Below the pieces are notes generated by a model. The model had not been told where the DNA came from. It searched no databases and saw nothing but the letters and a program-made list of their open reading frames with translations. Shown here in pieces: positions 25,778-34,126 of a stretch of 64,000 bases of DNA. The DNA lies in NCBI GenBank assembly GCA_023402845.1, contig JAEYFP010000002.1, positions 62,001 to 126,000 on the forward strand. The letters run 5' to 3'. The DNA comes from Bacillota bacterium (GTDB lineage Bacteria > Bacillota > Clostridia > Lachnospirales > Lachnospiraceae). Both the position numbers and the translations under genes were made by a program. Numbering within the stretch: position 1 is the first letter of the stretch; each line of letters starts with the position of its first letter.

Positions 25778-27427
25778 ATGAGGTTAAAATATAGATACAA
25801 TGTATTGAAAAAGTTAAGTGTTTTTGCTGATGGGGTAAAGAAATTCTATGCAGGATTGTTTTTGCTTGCGATTATTTCAATGCTCCTGAACTTCTTGCTG
25901 CCGGTCTTTTACGGAATGTTTATTGAAAAGGTGATACTGGGAGGTGAATTTCACCTTATTGTTTATATTATAATTGGTTATTTGGGGATTCAGTTGGCTC
26001 AAATAATTGTGGATTTTAGTAAAAACTATTTCGTCTTTAGGTTATCTGACAAAGTGTTAGTGTCACTGAAAGAGAAAATACTTGATCATGCATTATTTAA
26101 GAATTTTAAAGAATATGAAAAATATACAGTTGGAAAAACTAAGACGATTCTCGAAGACTATGTTAGCAAACTCTCAGCATTTGCTGATATTCAAACAGTG
26201 GAATACATTATGAGCTATGCCCAAACCGTCATTATTGTCCTATTACTAATAATCTTGGAATGGCGAATGGCAATATTTGCGTTAATGACAATACCGATAA
26301 CGATAGCTTTTAATTATGTTGTGAGTAAGAAGGAAAAAGAAATACATAGTAAGCAGTTGGTCAATGATCAAGCGTGGGTGTCCTGGCTAAATGAAAGAGT
26401 ACAAGGGTGGCGTGAGGTAAGAGTTTTCAATCTGGAACAGGAAAATGAAAAAACGTTTGATGCTTTTTTGGTAAAGGATTTGAAACTATATACTAAATGG
26501 TTAAGAAATTGGGTGACAAGAGAATTGGTGTTACCTAAAATAAAAGATGATTTTTTTATGCAATTTGCGCTTTATTTTATCGGAGGGGTATTGATTTATC
26601 ATGATAAAATGGCTATTGGTGTATTGCTTGTGTTTGTCAAATACTATTCAATATTGTCGGATTGTGTCAATGTTATTGCAACAACAGATGCAAATCTTCA
26701 ATCTGATATGCCTTATTATGATGCTGTTTTTAATGAACTTGATGAATCGATGGAAAATGATTGGAAAGGTGGTGTAGGACAGTTCGACCATTGCAATATA
26801 GAATTTGAAAATGTCTCATTTCAATATCGGCAGAATGAAAAGATGGTACTAGACAATATATCATTTGAAATCATACAAGGTGAAAGGGTTGGTATCATTG
26901 GCGAAAGCGGTGGAGGAAAAACAACTCTATTGAAGCTGATTGCAGGAATGCTTAGACCATCAGTTGGGATTGTTCGGTTCTCAGATATTAATATAAATGA
27001 GATTGATTTAAAAGCACTATATAAGAAAATTGGTTTTGTTATGCAAGAAAATGCACTTTATAACGTATCTATCAGAGAAAACCTTCTATATGGCAAAGTG
27101 GAAGCTACTCAGGAAGAAATGGAAGAAGCGTGTAAACGAGCTTGCATTAGCGATTATATTTTACAACTTCCAAATGGGTTTGACACGGTCATTGGTGAAA
27201 AAGGTGTTCAGCTATCTGGGGGACAGAGACAAAGGTTGATCTTAGCAAGATTATTTCTTAGAAATGTAGATGTTTTTATTTTTGATGAGGCAACTTCAGC
27301 GCTAGATCAAATGTCTGAGAATGAAGTTCAGTCAGCTATAAATGGAATTGGGAAAGATAAGACGATAATCGTTGTTGCCCATAGGGCATCATCATTAGCG
27401 CTGTGTGATAGATTTATTTATGTTTAG
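25778..27427 (+). CDS. ABC exporter half-transporter 4, short C-terminus
   Basis: Fused membrane and ATPase ABC exporter, 549 residues. Walker A GESGGGKTT, signature LSGGQRQRLILARLF, Walker B VFIFDEATSALDQ and the VVAHRASS switch are present. It stops at CDRFIYV, right after the switch histidine, so the last 20-30 residues that usually follow are missing; catalytic motifs are intact. AGGAGG lies before ATG 25778. The short end may be a real feature or early decay, in keeping with the broken genes next to it. Confidence 0.82.
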   Translation: MRLKYRYNVLKKLSVFADGVKKFYAGLFLLAIISMLLNFLLPVFYGMFIEKVILGGEFHLIVYIIIGYLGIQLAQIIVDFSKNYFVFRLSDKVLVSLKEKILDHALFKNFKEYEKYTVGKTKTILEDYVSKLSAFADIQTVEYIMSYAQTVIIVLLLIILEWRMAIFALMTIPITIAFNYVVSKKEKEIHSKQLVNDQAWVSWLNERVQGWREVRVFNLEQENEKTFDAFLVKDLKLYTKWLRNWVTRELVLPKIKDDFFMQFALYFIGGVLIYHDKMAIGVLLVFVKYYSILSDCVNVIATTDANLQSDMPYYDAVFNELDESMENDWKGGVGQFDHCNIEFENVSFQYRQNEKMVLDNISFEIIQGERVGIIGESGGGKTTLLKLIAGMLRPSVGIVRFSDININEIDLKALYKKIGFVMQENALYNVSIRENLLYGKVEATQEEMEEACKRACISDYILQLPNGFDTVIGEKGVQLSGGQRQRLILARLFLRNVDVFIFDEATSALDQMSENEVQSAINGIGKDKTIIVVAHRASSLALCDRFIYV

Positions 27428-27519
27428 AATGAAATGAATGGATCAAGTTATTTAACAAAACAAGTGGTCATGGAGGCGCGGTATTGAAAGAATAAGTAGA
27501 TACTATATCAAAAGTCAGA

Positions 27520-27550
27520 CAGAGCATCCTATCATGAGGACACAATATGA
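27520..27550 (+). repeat. 31-nt leader repeat, copy 2
   Basis: Second copy of the element at 23595-23625, with one T/C difference. It provides the ribosome binding site and ATG of the permease fragment at 27547. Confidence 0.75.
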
Positions 27551-27843
27551 GCATCTTACATAGAGCATTGTTATCAATTCGTTATTATTGGAAACGGACA
27601 GTGGTACTGTTTCTTATTTTTGTATGTATTTTTACTGCTTTTTTTGTTGTATTTCTGACATGGAGCTCTTCTAAAACCCAAATTGATTATTTACAGAGCA
27701 ATCTTGGAAATTCGATTACAATTTCTAAAGTACTTCAGCAAGATTTACAGACTCCTTCCCTTTTTACTGAACAAGATATAAAAACTATGAAAGAAATTCC
27801 CTTACTGATGGATCTTAATATGCTTGAGAAAATATCGAAGTGA
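27547..27843 (+). pseudogene. N-terminal fragment of a second FtsX/MacB-type ABC permease
   Basis: About 98 residues: a basic leader (RALLSIRYYWKRT), one membrane segment (VVLFLIFVCIFTAFFVVFLT) and the start of an outside domain. This is the typical beginning of an FtsX-like antimicrobial-peptide permease, which should run to more than 400 residues. The frame ends just where a truncated ATPase begins. Its leader is the 31-nt repeat also used by the small membrane protein at 23622. Confidence 0.65.
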
Positions 27844-28234
27844 GTATGTCGGCTTCGTATTTCAGAATTTTAATTTGCTGGATTATATGACAGCTGCGCA
27901 AAATGTAAGGACTTCAATTGAAATTGCGAATTATAAAAGAAATGCAGATGTATATCGGACACTTAAGTCGCTTGGTATCCCGCGGGAAAAGGCTGACCGC
28001 AATGTAAACTTTCTATCCGGCGGAGAACAGCAGCGTGTTGCAATTGCATGCGCCATAGCCAAAGATGCACAGGTGATTCTGGCTGATGAGCCGACCGGAA
28101 GTGTGGATCCGCAGACGGCGATAGAGATTTTCGACATTTTGAGGGAGCTTGCTCATAATAAGAATAAGTATGTCATTGTGGTCACACACTCGCCGGAAAT
28201 CGCAAAGCTTTGTGATAAAGAAATAAAATTATAG
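27824..28234 (+). pseudogene. C-terminal fragment of a second MacB-type ABC ATPase
   Basis: It begins at KYRSEYVGFVFQNFNLLDY (Q-loop), then has LSGGEQQRVAIACAIA, Walker B ILADEPTGSVDP and VVTHSP. The Walker A loop, normally in the first 45 residues, is lost. Base use in this fragment looks closer to the chromosome than to the exporter genes just upstream. With the adjoining permease start it mirrors the scar at 19395-19915. Confidence 0.72.
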
Positions 28235-28605
28235 ACATTCGGTAAAGTAAGGAGTATTATAATTCTTGTATCACATGCTATTAATATTTAAAATCGTTCT
28301 ATGTTTGTCAGCGTTTTTTTTGGACAGGCGTCTTTTTGACCGAATTCTCCACTTTTTTAAATACCTTTCTTCTCAGAATATCTGAAATATTGAATCTTTT
28401 TCCTGTCCATTTATAAATTCAATCTTCACTTGAATGAAATATTCTAAAATCCATTTAATCCCTTGTTATATCGAAAAAAATAAAAATATTGTGAAATATG
28501 CACTAAAAATACAATTAAATAATGTAATAAAATGAATATTGACAATATTTACAGATGATATATAATTAATATAGTCGATAACGAAATAAATATTAGGAGA
28601 AATGG
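28235..28605. other. Intergenic A+T-rich stretch
   Basis: I see no gene in these 371 bases. The first two thirds are T-rich without clear structure. The last third carries the promoter and palindrome described separately. Confidence 0.6.
28535..28566 (+). promoter_or_regulatory. Promoter with overlapping palindrome for the kinase-aldolase operon
   Basis: TTGACA at 28539-28544 and TATAAT at 28561-28566 with a 16-base spacer. A perfect 15-base palindrome (AATATTG-A-CAATATT, 28535-28549) covers the -35 box, an ideal place for a repressor. The ROK protein at 34127 is the natural candidate; this is inference. Confidence 0.65.
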
Positions 28606-30030
28606 ATGGAAAAGATAAACTGTATAGGAGTGGATTTGGGAGCAAGCGGTGGAAAAGCGACAAAAGGGTCTTTTGATGGGGATCAATTAAAAATCGGTGA
28701 TTTTATTGATTTCGATAATAGGGCGGTTGAAACACCCAGAGCATTATATTGGAATGTATTTGGTTTATACAACGGCATTTTGGATGTGATTGCGCAATAT
28801 GCCAATCAATGTAATATTGCCAGTGCTGCAATAGATACCTGGGGAGCCAGTTATGGACTATTAGATAACAGGAATCGGTTATTGGAACCGGTCTATCACT
28901 ATAGAGATCAAAGGACCCGACATTCTGTAGAAAACATTTACAAAATAGTGGATAAGAAAAGTGTATTTAGAATGACGGGCTGCCAATGTAACAGAACCTA
29001 TACATTACCTCAATTATATTCTTATATTGAGCAGGGAACGAATGCTTTAGCCGAGGCGGATAAACTTCTTTTGCTGCCGGATTTATTATCGTATTTTCTG
29101 TCTGGTGAACTCTCAACAGAAATGACAATAGCAGGAACATCTGCATTACTGAATACATCTCAGGAGGACTGGTGCTATGAATTATTTGAAAAATTAAAAA
29201 TCCCAACACATTTTCTGACAAATATAGTAGATGCGGGAACGATAAAAGGTAAGCTGCTAAGAACTGTCGGTGAAAAAACAGGCGCAGGAAATGTAAAGGT
29301 GATTGCGACCACAGGCCATGACAGTGCTGCAGCGGTAGCGGCAATACCGGGATTCGGAGTAAATAAGTTATACATCAGTATAGGCACAAATATAAACATG
29401 GGTATTGAAATGAAAGAAAGTATTGTTTCCGAAGAGGCATTTCAGTGCGGATTCAAAAATACCGGGGGACTTGGACGCAGTAAGATCGTATATAGAGATT
29501 TTGCGGCATTTTGGCTCTTGAATGAATTGCGAAGAATCCTGGAAATCGAAGGAAGAAGCTATTCGCACACGGATTTTATTTCTTTGGCGGAACGGACTAA
29601 ATCAAAACATGTATATTTTGATTTGGAAGAAGCGGAGTTTAACGATGCAGACGGAGATATCCGCATTAAAATAAATAATTATCTGAAAAAGACTAATCAG
29701 GATTCAATTAAAGAGGACGGGGAGTACGTGCTTTGTATTCTTGAAAGTATCTCTGTAAAAATTAAGCACTATGCAGATTTGCTGAAAAACAAATTAAATA
29801 TTTCCTATACCGGAATTTATGTAGTAAATGGTGGTTCCAGAAACCATCTTTTAATGCAGATGATAAGTGATGCTTTGGGAGAGGAAGTAAGGGCCGGCAT
29901 GCCCTATGCGACATTGACCGGTAATATTCTGACGCAGTTATATGCGCAGGGCTATGTGAAAACGGTTGATGAAATGCGCGAACTATCAAGGCAGTCATTT
30001 ATGATGAAACAATATGAACCAAGAAAATAA
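28606..30030 (+). CDS. FGGY-family sugar kinase (rhamnulokinase-like)
   Basis: ATP-dependent carbohydrate kinase of 474 residues, most like rhamnulokinase/fuculokinase. The N-terminal phosphate loop is VDLGASGGKA, followed by AIDTWGASYGLLD and YHYRDQRT, the pattern shared with RhaB at 46096; TTGHDSAAAVAAIP and VVNGGSRNHLLMQ form the ATP site. AGGAGA precedes ATG 28606. A class II aldolase follows, so the product is probably a ketose-1-phosphate of a deoxyhexose or a pentulose. The precise sugar is unknown because no isomerase sits in this operon. Confidence 0.85.
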   Translation: MEKINCIGVDLGASGGKATKGSFDGDQLKIGDFIDFDNRAVETPRALYWNVFGLYNGILDVIAQYANQCNIASAAIDTWGASYGLLDNRNRLLEPVYHYRDQRTRHSVENIYKIVDKKSVFRMTGCQCNRTYTLPQLYSYIEQGTNALAEADKLLLLPDLLSYFLSGELSTEMTIAGTSALLNTSQEDWCYELFEKLKIPTHFLTNIVDAGTIKGKLLRTVGEKTGAGNVKVIATTGHDSAAAVAAIPGFGVNKLYISIGTNINMGIEMKESIVSEEAFQCGFKNTGGLGRSKIVYRDFAAFWLLNELRRILEIEGRSYSHTDFISLAERTKSKHVYFDLEEAEFNDADGDIRIKINNYLKKTNQDSIKEDGEYVLCILESISVKIKHYADLLKNKLNISYTGIYVVNGGSRNHLLMQMISDALGEEVRAGMPYATLTGNILTQLYAQGYVKTVDEMRELSRQSFMMKQYEPRK

Positions 30031-30066
30031 AATAATCAGCGGGATGATTAGAAGGAGAATGCATTT

Positions 30067-30729
30067 ATGAAAATGAAAGAACTGGATTTTGAAGCAATTA
30101 GAGAGGTTATGGCTGTGAGTAAAAGGCTGGATGAGAAAGGGATGGTAAATGCCTTTGAAGGAAATATATCCACCATATCAAAAAAGGATGGTTATATTTA
30201 TATTACGCCTACGGGTAAGAACAAAGCGTTGTATACGGAAGATATGATAGCGGTGATTGATGAAAAAGGAGAATGGATTGGCGGAAGCTGCAAACCGACC
30301 TCCGAATTACCAATGCATATCAATACATACAAAATGCGGAATGGAAATAGCATTGGGGGAGTTGTTCATGCGCATCCTACTTTTTTAACAGCATATTCGC
30401 TGTGCTTAAAGGAAGTTGAAACAAGAGCTTATCCGGAAATGATGGGAAATTTTAAAAAATTTCAAGTGGCACCCTATGGCAGACCGGGCGAGCCGGATAT
30501 CTATGAGGAGGCAAAGCCATATTTTGAAGCGGGACAAGATATTGTTATTTTGGGGAATCATGGTGTTTTAGTCGTAGGGGAGACGACCACCGACGCAATG
30601 AATAAGCTGGAAGCGGCTGAATCCATAGCAACGACGTTATATTATGCCAATAAAATAGGAATGCAGCAAGATTTAGATCCGGAAGAATGTGAAATGTTCT
30701 TTCATAAAAATAACGTTAGGATTATTTAA
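30067..30729 (+). CDS. Class II aldolase/epimerase, FucA-like, cytosolic
   Basis: A 220-residue zinc enzyme of the FucA/AraD family. The motifs EGNIS, PTSELPMH (catalytic Glu), HAHPTFLTAYS (two zinc His) and GNHGVLVVG (third zinc His) are all present. Unlike the BMC aldolase at 10013, it has no Cys linker or C-terminal targeting helix, so it should act in the cytosol. It follows the FGGY kinase by 36 bases and should cleave that enzyme's product to DHAP plus an aldehyde. Confidence 0.86.
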   Translation: MKMKELDFEAIREVMAVSKRLDEKGMVNAFEGNISTISKKDGYIYITPTGKNKALYTEDMIAVIDEKGEWIGGSCKPTSELPMHINTYKMRNGNSIGGVVHAHPTFLTAYSLCLKEVETRAYPEMMGNFKKFQVAPYGRPGEPDIYEEAKPYFEAGQDIVILGNHGVLVVGETTTDAMNKLEAAESIATTLYYANKIGMQQDLDPEECEMFFHKNNVRII

Positions 30730-30788
30730 ATATGAAACAGTTAAGAGCTCGGCTGTTTGATATAAAATAAAAAACAGGAGGAAAAGGT

Positions 30789-32186
30789 ATGAAGATGAAA
30801 AAAGTGATTAGTATTTTAGCGGCAGTGGTAATGGTATTGGGTTTGGCGGCGTGCGGCAGTGCATCGGCTGATTCTTCGGGCACAAGTGAAGAGGCAGGTG
30901 CAGATGCAGATATCAGTGCGGATGCAGACAAAGATGCAAATGAGGATACGAATACAGAGGTGTCATCGGCTGATTCTGATTCTCAGAAGGTTGTTACGAT
31001 TTGGTCTTGGTCACCAATAAGCAGAACTATGGACAAGATGATAGCGGCATTTGAAAAAGAACATCCGGATATTAAGATTGATTTTACCTACTATAACTAT
31101 GATCCGGAATACTTATCGGCGCTGTCGGCAGCGGCGGCATCTGATAGCCTGCCGGATATTATTGCCACACAACCGGGATCATTAACACAACAGTATGCGG
31201 ACTATTTAATTGATTTGGATGACTATGCAGCAAAATCCTGGGGCGAGGATTGGGGTTCTAATTTTTCTGATGTGGTGTTGGATCAAGTATATTTAGGCAA
31301 TAAAGAAGGAGATGCAAAATTAAATTTCCTTCCTATAGAGGCCCAGGTCATCAGTATCGAATATAATAAAACGCTATTTGAGTCATTAGGCCTTAAAGTG
31401 CCGGAAAACTACGGTGAATTAAAGAAGGTATGCGATACGCTGAATGAAAACGGATATGCACCGTTATTCCAGGGCGGTGCCAGTGACTGGCAAAATTTAA
31501 ATGTCTATTTGATGCTGGTTTCACAATATGGGGCAGAACATTTTGATAAAGCACAAAGCGGTGAATTGGCATGGACCGATGAGGTATTTGTGTCGGCAAT
31601 GGATACGTGGCAGAAAATGTTTGATGACGGAATCTTTCAGACAGGAGCGTTATCGGCAACCTGTTATTCGGATGGAACGACCGCATTTACGGCTGGAAAG
31701 GCCGGAATGATTGCGCTTGGGTCATGGTGGACTCAGGAGTTTACAGGTGAAGATGTGGCGCAGTCGGTAGCTGATTGGGATTTTGATTATTTTTATCTGC
31801 CGGCGATGGGAGACGGACTTACTGCAAGCAAACCGGTAGGCGGAGTGGATTTTGGAATGGGTATTACTGAGAATTGTAAAGATACGGATGCGGCATGGAC
31901 CGTATTGGAATCCATGGTATCAGGAGTCGGTATTCAAGCATGCGCAGATGATTTGAATAATTTACCCGCATTTCAAGGAATTGAACCGCAGGCGGCGGAG
32001 CTGCCGGAAGATGTGGTTTCACAGTTTAATCGTGCTTCGAAGGATTTGGCGGATGCTATGAATCAGCGCATAGCAAATCCTACTGTGGATACGGCATTAA
32101 AAGCAGCGTTACAGGCAGTTGCAAGCGGGGAAATGGATTCTGAGGCAGCAATGCAAATTGTACAGGAAGCACAAGAAGCACTGTAA
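30789..32186 (+). CDS. Sugar ABC transporter substrate-binding lipoprotein (CUT1)
   Basis: Extracellular solute-binding protein family 1, 465 residues, anchored by a lipobox (GLAACG, Cys about 21). A low-complexity Asp/Ala/Ser/Glu linker precedes the binding domain, which begins VVTIWSWSP and contains PDIIATQPG and AGKAGMIALGSWW. AGGAGG lies before the ATG. It captures the sugar handled by the kinase and aldolase upstream and passes it to the two permeases downstream. A hairpin separates it from them. Confidence 0.9.
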   Translation: MKMKKVISILAAVVMVLGLAACGSASADSSGTSEEAGADADISADADKDANEDTNTEVSSADSDSQKVVTIWSWSPISRTMDKMIAAFEKEHPDIKIDFTYYNYDPEYLSALSAAAASDSLPDIIATQPGSLTQQYADYLIDLDDYAAKSWGEDWGSNFSDVVLDQVYLGNKEGDAKLNFLPIEAQVISIEYNKTLFESLGLKVPENYGELKKVCDTLNENGYAPLFQGGASDWQNLNVYLMLVSQYGAEHFDKAQSGELAWTDEVFVSAMDTWQKMFDDGIFQTGALSATCYSDGTTAFTAGKAGMIALGSWWTQEFTGEDVAQSVADWDFDYFYLPAMGDGLTASKPVGGVDFGMGITENCKDTDAAWTVLESMVSGVGIQACADDLNNLPAFQGIEPQAAELPEDVVSQFNRASKDLADAMNQRIANPTVDTALKAALQAVASGEMDSEAAMQIVQEAQEAL

Positions 32187-32219
32187 CATAATAAAATAAA
32201 ACGTAGAAGGATCGAGAGC

Positions 32220-32252
32220 ATGCGAGAGAATCCGTGAGTGGTTCTCTCGCAT
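32220..32252 (+). other. Hairpin between binding-protein and permease genes
   Basis: ATGCGAGAGAATC pairs with 32240-32252 over 13 positions with one G-U. There is no strong T-run. Such hairpins commonly give the binding protein more mRNA than its permeases. Confidence 0.6.
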
Positions 32253-32299
32253 TAATAATTAAAAAATGAGCGTGTAATGAACGGCTGGGAGGGATTACT

Positions 32300-33223
32300 A
32301 TGACTAAGGCGGTTGCAAAACCTAATATAGTGTTGCAGAAAAAGAAATATAATATAGTGGGCTATTTGTTTATATTTCCGGCGCTTCTCTTTTTTTGTAT
32401 TTATATTTTGTATCCGATTTTATTTGTGCTATGGGGGAGTGTATTTTCGTGGACTAATTTGAGGAATATGGAATTTGTGGGATTCAATAATTTTGCGGCA
32501 ATTATCAAAGATAGAAACATCATAAAAATTATTCGAAATTCGATCTTATGGATATTGATTACAATCCCGATACAGGCATGTATTGGTTTTTTCTTGGCAT
32601 ATCTGATTGAAGAACGTTTGAAAAGAGGAAAAGGTTTTTTTAGAACTGTATTTTTTTTGCCGGTAGCAACTTCGGTATCGGTTGTGGCAATTATATGGGG
32701 GAAAATGTATTTGCCATATAATGGATTATTTCAAACGATACTGTCAAGCATGGGGATGAGCGTAACAGTAAATGTTTTGGGAGATCCGAAGGCTTCCATA
32801 TATGGAATTATTTTTACGAATGTATGGGAATGGACGGGGTGGTCGATGATTATGTATGTAGCCGGTATTTCTCAAATACCGGAAGAGTTAAAAGAAGCGG
32901 CCAAAATAGATGGGGCCGGCAGATGGAAAGAAATTAAGCACATATTTTTACCGGCACTGGCACCTACTCATAAGTCACTGTTGATGTTGGGAATTATAGG
33001 ATCCCTGCAGACATTTGCCTTAGTATATACAATGACCAATGGGGGTCCTAACTATGCTTCTGAAATGCCGGGAACCTACCTGTTTAAAATGGGATTTACA
33101 AATCAGCAAATGGGGTATGCATCGGCGCTTTCAGTAGTTTTCTTACTGTTTGCGTTAGTGCTCACAATGGTTCAGATTAAGTTTTTGGGTTCGGGAGATT
33201 TTATGAAGAGAGGAGAGGAATGA
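32300..33223 (+). CDS. Sugar ABC transporter permease 1 (MalF-like, CUT1)
   Basis: Inner-membrane permease of 307 residues with about six membrane segments. The EAA loop that contacts the ATPase reads EAAKIDGAGRWKEIKHIFLP, close to the consensus. It starts at ATG 32300 after GGGAGGGA and overlaps the next permease by four bases (ATGA). It forms the channel with permease 2 for the sugar bound by the lipoprotein at 30789. Confidence 0.9.
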   Translation: MTKAVAKPNIVLQKKKYNIVGYLFIFPALLFFCIYILYPILFVLWGSVFSWTNLRNMEFVGFNNFAAIIKDRNIIKIIRNSILWILITIPIQACIGFFLAYLIEERLKRGKGFFRTVFFLPVATSVSVVAIIWGKMYLPYNGLFQTILSSMGMSVTVNVLGDPKASIYGIIFTNVWEWTGWSMIMYVAGISQIPEELKEAAKIDGAGRWKEIKHIFLPALAPTHKSLLMLGIIGSLQTFALVYTMTNGGPNYASEMPGTYLFKMGFTNQQMGYASALSVVFLLFALVLTMVQIKFLGSGDFMKRGEE

Positions 33224-34044
33224 TGAAAAAACAATGTGACAAAATATGGTTAGCTGTTCTGGCGCTTGCAATGATTATTTTTATGCTTCCTCTTCTTTAT
33301 ATGCTCAGCATGTCCTTTAGAACGGCGGATAATATGTATAGCCCTTCATTAATCGTTGAAGGAATGACAGCAAATAATTATGTAAAGGTAATAAAAGAAA
33401 ATCCTAAGTTAATAAAGAACTTTTTTTCCAGTGCATTTGTCACTTCGATGACGGTTATTTTGGTTACTGTATGCTCGGCGATGTCCGTGTTTGGTTTTTC
33501 CAGAAAAAATGTACATGGAAAGGTATTCTTATATAATATGCTGTTATGTACCTTGATGGTGCCGATCAGCGGTTTGGTTATTCCGTTAACTCAAATTAAC
33601 AGCAGACTGGGACTGATTGATCATTATTTTGGATTGATTTTTCCCTATGTCGCCTTGGGGATTCCGTTTGCGATTACAATTTTACAGGGATTTATGATCG
33701 CGGTTCCTCATGAACTGGAAGAGGCGGCTATTGTTGACGGTTGCGGGACGGTTCGTCTGTTTATACAGATTATATGTCCGATGCTGAAACCGGGAATTGT
33801 GGTAATAACAATCTGGCAATTCCTGACTTCGTGGAATGAATTTTTCCTGGCCTTATGTACTATGACAGATGCAGGCAAGCAGACGTTGCCGCTGATTGCG
33901 CAGCAGTATAACGGAGCCTATTTCAGCCAGCCGGGATCCTTGTTTGCGGCATTGACAATTGTCACGATACCTACTTTGGTTTTTTATATAATTGTTCAAA
34001 AGCAATTTGTAAAAGGCCTGACTGCGGGAGCGGTGAAAGGCTAG
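33220..34044 (+). CDS. Sugar ABC transporter permease 2 (MalG-like, CUT1)
   Basis: Permease of 274 residues with the EAA loop EEAAIVDGCGTVRLFIQI and the typical C-terminal FVKGLTAGAVKG. ATG 33220 or 33223 can both be used, behind GAGAGGA. No ATP-binding subunit is encoded in this operon, so a shared MsmK-type ATPase from elsewhere in the genome is needed. Confidence 0.9.
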   Translation: MMKKQCDKIWLAVLALAMIIFMLPLLYMLSMSFRTADNMYSPSLIVEGMTANNYVKVIKENPKLIKNFFSSAFVTSMTVILVTVCSAMSVFGFSRKNVHGKVFLYNMLLCTLMVPISGLVIPLTQINSRLGLIDHYFGLIFPYVALGIPFAITILQGFMIAVPHELEEAAIVDGCGTVRLFIQIICPMLKPGIVVITIWQFLTSWNEFFLALCTMTDAGKQTLPLIAQQYNGAYFSQPGSLFAALTIVTIPTLVFYIIVQKQFVKGLTAGAVKG

Positions 34045-34069
34045 GAAATCCATGGACAACCTATGGAAC

Positions 34070-34100
34070 ATTTGATAAAATATAATAAAATGTATCAAAT
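34070..34100. promoter_or_regulatory. Inverted repeat before the ROK gene
   Basis: ATTTGATA at 34070-34077 and TATCAAAT at 34093-34100 form an 8-base inverted repeat with a 15-base A/T spacer, just before the ROK gene. It may be an operator for autoregulation. Confidence 0.4.
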
Positions 34101-34126
34101 ACAAAAAGAAATCTGGGGAAGGTCTT

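Noticed and set aside
27428..27546. Hidden precursor peptide gene after half-transporter 4
   Set aside because: No ORF with ribosome binding site and leader-core pattern was found. The short open run after the stop codon does not resemble a known ABC C-terminus, so stop read-through is not supported.
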